From Lachnospiraceae bacterium UBA7054 (GTDB taxonomy: Bacteria > Bacillota > Clostridia > Lachnospirales > Lachnospiraceae): a DNA stretch of 25,645 bases. Both the position numbers and the translations under genes were made by a program. Below are positions 8,578 to 14,701 of the stretch, in pieces. The stretch covers positions 1-25,645 of the forward strand of contig DLAF01000003.1 in NCBI GenBank assembly GCA_002492725.1. The letters are read 5' to 3'. Each line of letters begins with the position of its first letter. Position 1 is the stretch's first letter. The notes under the pieces were generated by a model. That model ran no database searches. It saw only the letters and a program-made list of their open reading frames with translations, and had not been told where the DNA came from.

Positions 8578-9033
8578 ATGACAATCGGAGCTATCAGTTT
8601 TCAGCCTTATGTGTACAATGTAAATGCAATCAGCCCGGCCAGCATGAACAGGTTATCCAGGATTTCAGACGATGTGCTGGATAAAAAGACAGATTACAGC
8701 GGCCTTACAAAAGCCGAGAACGAGAATCCCTTAATGAAGGGACAGACCCTGAACTTTCAGGATATGCTGGAAATGCAGATGCAGCGCGGCAGGAACAATG
8801 CGGCGAGAGTGATGAAGCCGATGGAGAAAGCGCAGGAAGAGGCGGGCGCGGGGACAGAGCAGGCATACTCTGCAGCGAATGCCGTACAGGTGCAGCCCGG
8901 AAGAGACACAGCTTCGGAGAATGCGCAGAATGTACAGACGGCGGCATTTGACGGAAGCGGTGCGGAAAACGGCGTCAGTGATTTCCGTATGCAACAGGCA
9001 ATCAACGCCTACGAGATGTTTATGACTGCGTAG
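8578..9033 (+). CDS. Uncharacterised Gln/Ala-rich protein
   Basis: I do not recognise this 151-residue protein. It has no signal peptide, membrane segment or enzyme motif. The N-terminal 65 residues look ordered (AISPASMNRLSRISDDVLDK, then a TLNFQDMLEMQMQ helix). Residues 80-130 are rich in Ala, Gln, Gly and Glu and probably disordered. The C-terminus is a short amphipathic stretch, FRMQQAINAYEMFMTA. The ATG follows GAGGAAA by a normal distance, and coding bias resembles its neighbours. It has its own promoter and a strong terminator, so it is a single-gene unit. The mix of conserved-looking ends and a flexible middle could fit an adaptor or export-associated protein, but that is only a guess. 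Confidence 0.75.
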   Translation: MTIGAISFQPYVYNVNAISPASMNRLSRISDDVLDKKTDYSGLTKAENENPLMKGQTLNFQDMLEMQMQRGRNNAARVMKPMEKAQEEAGAGTEQAYSAANAVQVQPGRDTASENAQNVQTAAFDGSGAENGVSDFRMQQAINAYEMFMTA

Positions 9034-9119
9034 AGGGGGTTCGGGAATGAGATGATCCCGTCACGCGGCGGGCAGGAAGTAGAAGCCTTTCCTGCTTACT
9101 GGAAAAATAGGAAAATGAT

Positions 9120-9151
9120 ACCCCCAACTGACAGACAGGTGGGGGTTTTTT
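9120..9151 (+). terminator. Strong rho-independent terminator
   Basis: ACCCCC at 9120-9125 pairs with GGGGGT at 9141-9146, extended inside by CTG/CAG, and is followed by six Ts (9146-9151, the first also closing the stem). It ends the single-gene unit at 8578-9033. On the other strand it lies just past the end of thiT with a poorer T-tract, so it may also help stop that transcript. A second hairpin upstream pairs GCAGGAA (9072-9078) with TTCCTGC (9089-9095). Confidence 0.9.
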
Positions 9152-9174
9152 CTACTCGATTTAGAATATCGGTT

Positions 9175-9882
9175 TTATGATAAAGCCATTTTTTTGACGG
9201 TGGCGATACCGCCATTCACTGCGGGGATCAGAAGTATCACCACGGTGATCGCGCCTTCCGCAAAGATGTAAATACCGTTATACACAAGGGAGTAAGGAAG
9301 CACTGGCCAGCCTTCCCAGGCGTACTCGGCAAAGAAAATCCAGCCCGAGAGCACCGCGAATAGGTATCTTCCCAGGATAGCGACCAGATAGCCCTTAAGA
9401 AGGCCCTTCTTTGCGTTAGAGAACAGTCCGGACAACCCGAGTGCGCCGAAGGCCAGAAAATAGTCCATCACAAGCTGCATGGGGAAAAGCACATAGGGGT
9501 CCACCAAAAGCTGCAGGACGCCGTAGGCGACGCCGGTCAACAGGCCTGCGCCCAGTCCGAAGAAGTATCCCGGAAGACAGATGACGAGCATGGAAAGCAG
9601 CGTTGCGGAACCGCCCCAAGGAAAATCAATAATCTTGATTTCCGAAAGTATGGTACCCAGCGCAATCGACATGGCACAGAAAACGAGCTGTTTGACGGTC
9701 AGCTTGCCGCCTTTTTTTGCGGTTTCTTCCTTTTCCTGATTCTGCTTTGCCGCATACTTTCTTGCGAAGACTACGGCGCAGACAAGCAGAACAGCCAGAA
9801 GAACAAGCAGCACCACTTTGCCTAAAGTGGTGGGGACATAAGTGGTTTCTTCCCAGTCATTGACAACAACATTGTAGAACAT
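9175..9882 (-). CDS. thiT: Thiamine ECF transporter substrate-binding subunit ThiT
   Basis: ThiT is the membrane S-component that binds thiamine and works with a shared ECF energising module, which is not encoded here. From ATG 9882 the product has 235 residues. Residues 62-235 hold about six membrane helices with ThiT-like stretches FPWGGSATLLSMLV and MDYFLAFGALGLSG, and PYSLVYNG near the end. Residues 1-60 are extra: a membrane helix at about 21-40 followed by a charged linker (KYAAKQNQEKEETAKKGG). The start is set by AAAGGAGG, complement of 9891-9898; an upstream in-frame extension overlaps the regulatory leader. A TPP riboswitch precedes it, which strongly supports thiamine as substrate. 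Confidence 0.9.
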   Translation of the reverse strand: MFYNVVVNDWEETTYVPTTLGKVVLLVLLAVLLVCAVVFARKYAAKQNQEKEETAKKGGKLTVKQLVFCAMSIALGTILSEIKIIDFPWGGSATLLSMLVICLPGYFFGLGAGLLTGVAYGVLQLLVDPYVLFPMQLVMDYFLAFGALGLSGLFSNAKKGLLKGYLVAILGRYLFAVLSGWIFFAEYAWEGWPVLPYSLVYNGIYIFAEGAITVVILLIPAVNGGIATVKKMALS

Positions 9883-9890
9883 AAAAAAAT

Positions 9891-9922
9891 CCTCCTTTGT
9901 CTTGGAATAGCAAGGAGGGGAG
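9891..9922 (-). promoter_or_regulatory. Ribosome-binding-site switch of the thiT leader
   Basis: On the minus strand CCTCCTT (complement of 9912-9918) can pair with the ribosome binding site AAGGAGG (complement of 9891-9897) across a 14-base loop. The overlapping CTCCCCT (complement of 9916-9922) is exactly complementary to AGGGGAG in the 5' part of the TPP aptamer (complement of 10060-10066). The two pairings exclude each other, as expected for translational control: TPP-bound aptamer frees the anti-site to hide the ribosome binding site. Confidence 0.7.
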
Positions 9923-9972
9923 AATGGTAAGTACGGCATGCCGAAAAAATTATGACAGGCAGTAGTTACGTG

Positions 9973-10070
9973 TGCTTCCCTACGACGGTATTAACCGCAT
10001 CAGGTGATGAGGGTTAGAGTCCCGGCATATCTGAATACCAGGCTCAATCTCAGCAAAAGCTCCCCTAGCA
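9973..10070 (-). ncRNA. TPP riboswitch aptamer (thi box)
   Basis: Read on the minus strand, the conserved order is present: TGCTAGGGGAGC at the 5' end, CTGAGA, then CTCTAACCCT, CACCTGATGCGGTTAATACC and GTAGGGAAGCA at the 3' end. The P1 helix closes with TGCT against AGCA. CTGAGA and CCTGAT with GTAGGGAAG are the hallmark thi-box elements. It lies about 90 bases before the thiT start and controls that gene. Confidence 0.95.
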
Positions 10071-10099
10071 AGTTATTCGGTTATACGGCTTATGCCGCG

Positions 10100-10120
10100 G
10101 CGGATGAAATCCGCTTTTTT
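10100..10120 (+). terminator. Terminator-like hairpin on the plus strand, opposite the thiT leader
   Basis: GCGGAT (10100-10105), loop GAA, ATCCGC (10109-10114) and six Ts (10115-10120). It has terminator form on the plus strand, but no plus-strand gene lies upstream. On the minus strand it would be the first hairpin of the thiT transcript, so its role there may be to protect the 5' end. Confidence 0.45.
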
Positions 10121-10121
10121 A

Positions 10122-10150
10122 ACTATAGGGTTATGAGGGAGAAATGTCAA
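10122..10150 (-). promoter_or_regulatory. Promoter of thiT
   Basis: On the minus strand TTGACA (complement of 10145-10150) and TATAGT (complement of 10122-10127) are spaced by exactly 17 bases. Transcription would begin near 10115, about 45 bases before the TPP aptamer. Confidence 0.85.
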
Positions 10151-10171
10151 GGGGATTTTATAGGAGCAATC

Positions 10172-10246
10172 ATGTATCAGTATATTTTATTTGATTTGGA
10201 TGGTATTAGAGGAAAGAAAGAGGAACTTGGGGAGGCATTGATATAA
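10172..10246 (+). pseudogene. HAD-family phosphatase remnant (24 codons)
   Basis: A short reading frame with a good ribosome binding site (AGGAG at 10162-10166, 5-base spacer) encodes MYQYILFDLDG, the hallmark N-terminal motif I of haloacid dehalogenase phosphatases (normally followed by T-L), then IRGKKEELGEALI and a stop. Complete HAD phosphatases are around 200 residues or more, so nearly all of the enzyme is missing. The second half could derive from a later part of the same gene after an in-frame deletion, which is inference. Its TAA abuts the ATG of the CPBP protease gene, so translation of this leader could feed into the next gene. It may now serve only as a leader peptide. Confidence 0.5.
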
Positions 10247-11047
10247 ATGGGCGGGAAGACTTCGTTAAGAAAGGCGTGGGAAGTGTTGTTCCCGTACCTG
10301 ATATATTATCTGGCATACAACGCGGCTTATCTGATCCTTGCTTTTGTGTATCAGGCGACGGTAAACCGCTTCGGCGGAGCTTACGGGCAGTTTATGATGG
10401 CGCATGCTGCTACCGTCACGGGCGTGATGGGAGGGCTGTGTATGCTGGTCGGGATCCTTCCACTTGTGCCGATGTTAAAAGAGGAACTGCGGGCGCGCGG
10501 AGAGACGTTTTGTTTTGCGGGGACGAAAGCGGCTGCCCATACGGTGCTGCTGGCTTTCAGCGTTTCCCTGGCTCTCAATGCCCTGCTTACGTTGACCGGC
10601 TTTGTGGACAATTCTCAAACCTACCGCGAAGTATCGGACAGGCAGTACGGCGTGGCCTTTGCTGCGGGTCTGATTCTCTATGGTCTGATTTCACCGCTGG
10701 CGGAAGAGATTGTGTTCCGCGGCGTGATCTATAACCGTCTGCGCCGTTTATACCATCCAACCATCGGGATTATCGTATCGGGTGTTTTCTTCGGCGCCTT
10801 TCACGGAAATTTGGTGCAGGGCGTGTACGGTGCGTGTCTGGGAATGTTGATGGCGTATCTGTATGAGAGAAGCGGAAACTTTTGCATTCCCATTCTCTTT
10901 CATGCTGTGGCGAATCTGACGGTGTATCTTGCGGCACGGTTTGCAGAGGTTCAGGAGATTCTGTTTACCCCGGCGGGGTGTGCGGTTCTGCTGGCGGTTT
11001 CGGCCGGGTGTATTTTAGCGGAACGGAGATTTGGAAAGGCGGAGTGA
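10247..11047 (+). CDS. CPBP family intramembrane glutamic endopeptidase
   Basis: A 266-residue polytopic membrane protease of the CAAX/bacteriocin-processing (Abi) family. The active-site motifs are complete: EEIVFR at 153-158 (Glu153, Glu154, Arg158), FGAFHG with His186, and FHAVAN with His219 and Asn223. About seven or eight hydrophobic helices are visible. In bacteria such proteins act in bacteriocin self-immunity, prenyl-protein-like processing or unknown proteolysis; no bacteriocin gene is near, so no substrate is proposed. GGGGAGG lies at 10229-10235, 11 bases before the ATG, and the start abuts the stop codon of the upstream HAD remnant. A palindromic repeat follows at once. Confidence 0.9.
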   Translation: MGGKTSLRKAWEVLFPYLIYYLAYNAAYLILAFVYQATVNRFGGAYGQFMMAHAATVTGVMGGLCMLVGILPLVPMLKEELRARGETFCFAGTKAAAHTVLLAFSVSLALNALLTLTGFVDNSQTYREVSDRQYGVAFAAGLILYGLISPLAEEIVFRGVIYNRLRRLYHPTIGIIVSGVFFGAFHGNLVQGVYGACLGMLMAYLYERSGNFCIPILFHAVANLTVYLAARFAEVQEILFTPAGCAVLLAVSAGCILAERRFGKAE

Positions 11048-11048
11048 T

Positions 11049-11181
11049 AAGATTGAAAAATCACACTGATGTGCTGATTTTTCAATCGCGAGTTTGTGTC
11101 GGAGCCACAAACTCGGAATCGCAGAGTAGAATTTGAGATTCTGCTCGCGTGTCGTCGCAAAAATGCTCCGACATGGGGGTA
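11049..11181. repeat. Mosaic palindromic repeat element (long copy)
   Basis: Three hairpins in a row. GATTGAAAAATC (11051-11062) pairs perfectly with GATTTTTCAATC (11076-11087). CGAGTTTGTG (11089-11098) pairs perfectly with CACAAACTCG (11106-11115). GAGTAGAAT (11124-11132) pairs with ATTCTGCTC (11138-11146) with one G-U. TGTCGGAGC (11097-11105) is also the exact complement of GCTCCGACA (11165-11173). The left 20 bases recur exactly at 20455-20474 and the right 17 bases recur with two changes at 20474-20490. The right end holds the ribosome binding site of the next gene. Confidence 0.8.
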
Positions 11182-11184
11182 ATC

Positions 11185-11739
11185 ATGGAACAGACAATGT
11201 TGTTAAACGGAAAAGAATACAAGGTGATGAAACTGCTCGGCAAAGGCAAGGGAGGATATTCTTATTTGGCCGGTGACGGGACAAAGGAATATGTGTTAAA
11301 ACAGATTCACCATGAACCGTGTGATTATTATCAGTTTGGGAATAAAATCGAGGCGGAACTTCACGACTATGAACGCCTGAAGAAGATAGGCATCCGAATG
11401 CCCGAGCTGATTGCCGTTGACAGGGAGAAAGAGCGCATTCTTAAGGAATACATTGCGGGAGATACGGTTTATCAGTTGGTTTTGGAGGACAGGATGGAAC
11501 CCGTCTATTTGGAGCAGATTCGTCAGATGTGTGCCCTGCTGTATGCGGCGGATACAAATATTGATTATTTCCCCACAAACTTTGTAGTGCAAAACGGGGA
11601 AATCTATTATATTGATTTTGAGTGTAACAATTACATGGAAGAGTGGAATTTTGAAAACTGGGGTATCAAATACTGGTCAAAGACGCCTGAATTTTTACAG
11701 TATGTGAAAGAACATTCAAGTTTTTTTCATACTCTTTAG
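11185..11739 (+). CDS. Small protein-kinase-like protein
   Basis: A 184-residue protein with a compact kinase fold pattern. A glycine-rich loop is at 18-25 (LLGKGKGGYSYLA), the ATP lysine is Lys39 in YVLKQI, and a candidate helix-C glutamate lies at 57-63. The catalytic-loop equivalent is D-Y-F-P-T-N at 127-132, mirroring the D-x-x-P-x-N of protein kinases. The metal-binding motif is DFE (144-146) instead of DFG. It lacks most of the C-terminal lobe, so it is near the size of RIO- or Kdo-kinase-like minimal kinases. I chose ATG 11185, with GGGGG at 11175-11179 supplied by the preceding repeat; an in-frame ATG at 11173 lies inside the repeat. The substrate is unknown. Its end overlaps the MFS gene by 24 bases, tail to tail. 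Confidence 0.7.
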   Translation: MEQTMLLNGKEYKVMKLLGKGKGGYSYLAGDGTKEYVLKQIHHEPCDYYQFGNKIEAELHDYERLKKIGIRMPELIAVDREKERILKEYIAGDTVYQLVLEDRMEPVYLEQIRQMCALLYAADTNIDYFPTNFVVQNGEIYYIDFECNNYMEEWNFENWGIKYWSKTPEFLQYVKEHSSFFHTL

Positions 11740-12894
11740 CAGCAGGAGGGACAAAATCAGCACCAGCGGGAAAACACATCCCACCAGCATTCCCTTTCGC
11801 AGATCATTTCCCGCATTCTGCGTGATATTACCAACCAGACTCGGTCCGAATGCACCGCCAAGATCCCCGGCCATGGCAAGCAGGGCAAACATGGCGGTTC
11901 CGCCTTTTGGCAGTCTTCCGGAACAAATGCTGATCGTTCCGGGCCACATAATACCCACGGAAAAACCGCACAGGATACAGCCAATCAAGCCGATCAACGG
12001 AGTGTTTGAGATGGACGCTGCCAGGTAACAGCTCAGACACAGGACGCCTGACCCCATCATAAACCGCATCAAATCCAGCCTGTCACCGTATTTTCCAAAA
12101 ATAACACGGCTTATACCCATGGTTATGGCAAACATGCATGGTCCTGCCAAATCTCCCATCGCTTTTGAAAATCCCAGAGCCGATTCCGTATAGGCGGAGG
12201 CCCACTGTGCCATGGAAAGCTCGGAAGCGCCCGCGCAGACCATCAGGACAATGGCAATCCAGAACAGCGGCACCCGAAGCAGACCGCTTATGCCCATGCC
12301 TTTGCCGTCATCTGTCGTATATTCAATCGGACAGGTTGTGAAATTGTAGATATTGTAGAGCGGAATGACAGCCCAGATGCAGGAAAGCCACTTCCAACCG
12401 TCAATTCCGAATATGGCAAAAAATATGGTGGACAGAAGGATTACGCCGACGGATCCCCAGCAGTAAAAGGAATGCAGGAGGCTCATAACTGCCTCTTTAT
12501 GCGCAAAGGGACAGGCTTCCACGATGGGGCTGCCCAGCACCTCGATCAGTCCGCTGCCGATTGCATAGATGATCACGCTTGCGATAATACCGACCAGCGG
12601 GTTCGGTGTAAGCTCCGGAAGAAAGGCAAGGCCGATCAGTCCTGCCGCCGCGCACAGTTCCGAGGCAATGGCGCATCTGCGGTAGCCGATTCGGTCTGCA
12701 AAATAAGAGCATAGAACGTCTACGATCAGCTGAGTCAGAAAAAACAGGGTGGAAATCAGCGCGATCTGCCCTAGCGGTATCTGATAGTCGTTATGAAATT
12801 TCAAGAAAAGAAGCGGTGCAAAATTTGCGCAAATAGCCTGTGTGATAAAACCAAGATAGCAGGCGGTCAGCGTTTTTTTATAATTTTTGGACAT
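11716..12894 (-). CDS. Major facilitator superfamily transporter
   Basis: A 392-residue secondary transporter with about 12 hydrophobic helices, resembling the fucose-permease-like sugar or solute branch. The cytosolic loop after helix 2 reads YFADRIGYRR, a variant of the conserved D-R-x-G-R-R. A second copy-like loop, FGKYGDRLDLMR, lies in the C-terminal half, as expected from the two-fold repeat. The substrate cannot be told from sequence. I start at ATG 12894; the in-frame GTG at 12906 overlaps the AAGGAG ribosome binding site and cannot use it. It is divergent from the acetyltransferase at 13097 and has a promoter with a palindrome between its boxes. Its stop lies inside the end of the kinase-like gene. 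Confidence 0.85.
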   Translation of the reverse strand: MSKNYKKTLTACYLGFITQAICANFAPLLFLKFHNDYQIPLGQIALISTLFFLTQLIVDVLCSYFADRIGYRRCAIASELCAAAGLIGLAFLPELTPNPLVGIIASVIIYAIGSGLIEVLGSPIVEACPFAHKEAVMSLLHSFYCWGSVGVILLSTIFFAIFGIDGWKWLSCIWAVIPLYNIYNFTTCPIEYTTDDGKGMGISGLLRVPLFWIAIVLMVCAGASELSMAQWASAYTESALGFSKAMGDLAGPCMFAITMGISRVIFGKYGDRLDLMRFMMGSGVLCLSCYLAASISNTPLIGLIGCILCGFSVGIMWPGTISICSGRLPKGGTAMFALLAMAGDLGGAFGPSLVGNITQNAGNDLRKGMLVGCVFPLVLILSLLLLKSMKKT

Positions 12895-12940
12895 GTTGCT
12901 ATGCACTCCTTTTATTCTCGTACAATAGATTCACATAGAG

Positions 12941-12969
12941 AATGTATAGTAGTATAATACTATTGTCAA
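12941..12969 (-). promoter_or_regulatory. Promoter of the MFS gene with palindromic operator candidate
   Basis: On the minus strand TTGACA (complement of 12964-12969) and TACATT (complement of 12941-12946) are 17 bases apart. The spacer contains TAGTATAATACTA (12950-12962), a palindrome with 6-base arms around one base. The 11-mer ATAATACTATT within this area recurs at 13001-13011. A repressor site between the promoter boxes is a reasonable inference; the regulator is not identified. Confidence 0.6.
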
Positions 12970-13096
12970 AAATAAGTTTCTATGAGAATACTACCTTAGA
13001 ATAATACTATTATATCTAAAATCGCAAATAAGGAGCGAAAACAACGTTTCGGTAATCGCTTGGGATAACAGATTCAGAGAGAGGGTTAAGATCGTA

Positions 13097-13636
13097 ATGG
13101 GTAAACATGTGGTTTTAGAAACAGAGAGATTATATCTGCGGGAGATGAGGCAGGCTGATTTTCCTTCGCTGTGTAAAATTTTGCAGGATGAAGAGACCAT
13201 GTACGCCTATGAGGGGGCGTTCACCGATGCAGAGGTACAGGACTGGCTGGACAGACAGCTTGCCCGGTATCAGAAGTGGGGATTTGGTTTATGGGCAGTC
13301 ATCTTAAAGGAAACGGAGGAGATGATCGGTCAGTGCGGACTTACCATGCAGCCGTGGAAGGACGAGGAGGTACTTGAGATCGGCTATCTGTTTGAACGTT
13401 CGCACTGGCATAAGGGGTATGCGACGGAGGCGGCAAAGGCATGTAAACGGTACGCTTTTGAAATATTGAAGGCGGACGAGGTGTGTTCCATCATTCGGGA
13501 CACCAATACGGCCTCTCAGAATGTGGCGCTCAGAAACGGGATGACGGCAGCCGATACCTGGACAAAACACTACCGCGGTGTGGATATGCCGCATATTCGT
13601 TACGAATGTAAACTATCGGTTGACACGATTTCCTGA
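13097..13636 (+). CDS. GNAT acetyltransferase, RimJ/RimL-like
   Basis: A 179-residue acetyltransferase that would transfer acetyl from acetyl-CoA to an amine. The N-terminus LETERLYLREMRQADF is typical of the RimJ/RimL (Acetyltransf_3) group. The acetyl-CoA loop is HWHKGYATEA (about 112-121) and the later strand-helix is NVALRNGM. RimJ/RimL enzymes modify ribosomal protein N-termini, but many relatives act on antibiotics, toxins or small molecules, so the substrate is open. A GAGAGAGGG stretch lies upstream of the ATG with a rather long spacer. It is divergent from the MFS gene and may share its control region. Confidence 0.88.
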   Translation: MGKHVVLETERLYLREMRQADFPSLCKILQDEETMYAYEGAFTDAEVQDWLDRQLARYQKWGFGLWAVILKETEEMIGQCGLTMQPWKDEEVLEIGYLFERSHWHKGYATEAAKACKRYAFEILKADEVCSIIRDTNTASQNVALRNGMTAADTWTKHYRGVDMPHIRYECKLSVDTIS

Positions 13637-13735
13637 AAGAGTGTTTCTGATGTGGTGTTCTTTCTAAAACTGGTATGCAATAATGCATTTGTGACATGCG
13701 GACATTGCAGGCAGGGACATGAGGGGGAGAGGTCT

Positions 13736-14473
13736 ATGAGTTTGGGAAAAAATATCCAGTATCTGAGAAAACAGAAAAAGATAACGCAGGAACAGTTGGC
13801 GGAGATCATGTCGGTTTCGAGACAAACTATTTCCAGATGGGAGGCGGATGAGATCATCCCGGAGCTGAACAAGCTGATTGCCCTGAGCGATATGTTTTCC
13901 TGTAAACTGGACGCTTTGGTCAGGGAGGATATCAATGCCTGTGATGAGATTTATTCGGAGATTACCATAAGGCGCGTAGATGCGTTTAGAATGGCGAGAT
14001 ATGTTATGATTACCCCCAATCCGGAAGACGATGTAAATTCGTACATGGAAAATTGGGCCAGACGTGCGGGTCTGCTTGCGTATAAGCCGGATGCCATGCT
14101 GATCGGATGGGATTTTCCGCATGTTTCCCTGGAAATGCAAAACAGGTTTGGCCTTCACGGATATGTCGCGGCGTATGTTTTGCCGGAAGGATTTGAAACG
14201 GACTGTCCGGGGGTGGAATTTGCGGATCAGAGAGAGGCCGATTATGCGGTAATTACGGTATATGATCCCTTTGTGGCGGCATTTGAACGCATTCCCAATG
14301 CGTACAAGAAAATTTTTGAATTTTTGCAGGTAAACGGATTCAGAGAGAAACCGAGGGAAGAGATACTGTCCTGCTTTGAGTATGTGTACGAAAAAGAGGG
14401 GATGACCTGCATGGATGTGTATATTCATGTGGACAGCGTTTCAAAGACAGACAGCTTTACCAATTTTTCATAG
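13736..14473 (+). CDS. XRE-family regulator with GyrI-like C-terminal domain
   Basis: A 245-residue two-domain protein. Residues 6-60 are a helix-turn-helix of the XRE type (LRKQKKITQEQLAEIMSVSRQTISRWE). Residues about 77-235 resemble the GyrI-like/AraC effector-binding fold (ITIRRVDAFRMARYVMIT, then YVAAYVLPEGFE). GyrI-like domains often bind small lipophilic or cationic compounds, so this may be a ligand-sensing transcription regulator, which is inference. ATG 13736 follows AGGGGGAGAGG; the in-frame extension from 13652 has no such site. It is followed by a terminator hairpin and the promoter of the sensor kinase gene, so the two genes are not clearly co-transcribed. Confidence 0.85.
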   Translation: MSLGKNIQYLRKQKKITQEQLAEIMSVSRQTISRWEADEIIPELNKLIALSDMFSCKLDALVREDINACDEIYSEITIRRVDAFRMARYVMITPNPEDDVNSYMENWARRAGLLAYKPDAMLIGWDFPHVSLEMQNRFGLHGYVAAYVLPEGFETDCPGVEFADQREADYAVITVYDPFVAAFERIPNAYKKIFEFLQVNGFREKPREEILSCFEYVYEKEGMTCMDVYIHVDSVSKTDSFTNFS

Positions 14474-14487
14474 TGGAAATCACGATT

Positions 14488-14524
14488 GGAAGGCGGCCTC
14501 CCATTTACGGGAGACCGTCTTTCC
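14488..14524 (+). terminator. Terminator hairpin after the XRE-type regulator
   Basis: A 15-base left arm beginning GGAAGGCGGCC (14488-14502) pairs with GGGAGACCGTCTTTCC (14509-14524) around ATTTAC, with a few wobbles or mismatches. The following T-tract is poor (TGTTTCTCG). It lies 15 bases after the regulator's stop codon. Confidence 0.6.
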
Positions 14525-14553
14525 TGTTTCTCGTTGTGAACTGTTTCCTGAAA

Positions 14554-14582
14554 TTGACGGAATATATGTCTGTAGATATAAT
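14554..14582 (+). promoter_or_regulatory. Strong sigma-A promoter of the hybrid kinase gene
   Basis: TTGACG (14554-14559) and TATAAT (14577-14582) with exactly 17 bases between. It is followed by a leader of about 110 bases before the kinase start, and that leader holds an eight-codon reading frame. Confidence 0.85.
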
Positions 14583-14612
14583 GATAGCGGGAACAAAATT
14601 TTTGGAGAGGAT

Positions 14613-14639
14613 ATGCAGACAACGACTGATATGAATTGA
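14613..14639 (+). CDS. Possible eight-residue leader peptide
   Basis: ATG 14613 is preceded by GGAGAGG a few bases upstream and encodes MQTTTDMN, then TGA. It lies between the promoter and the start of the hybrid kinase gene. Such a mini-frame could set translation or simply be chance; its good ribosome binding site is the only support. Confidence 0.25.
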   Translation: MQTTTDMN

Positions 14640-14701
14640 CGCAATTGGGAGCAATATGGTATCCTGATACAAACATTTTGGATTTGCGGGGAGGACAGGC
14701 T

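Noticed and set aside
10004..10171. Plus-strand coding frame running through the TPP riboswitch into the HAD remnant
   Set aside because: The first part is antisense to the aptamer and the thiT promoter, so a protein is unlikely; only the part from ATG 10172 has a ribosome binding site.
13668..13695. Near-palindromic TGCA-ATAA-TGCA before the XRE-type gene as an autoregulatory operator
   Set aside because: Each half is a self-complementary TGCA, the promoter boxes around it are poor, and the match is too short to separate from chance.
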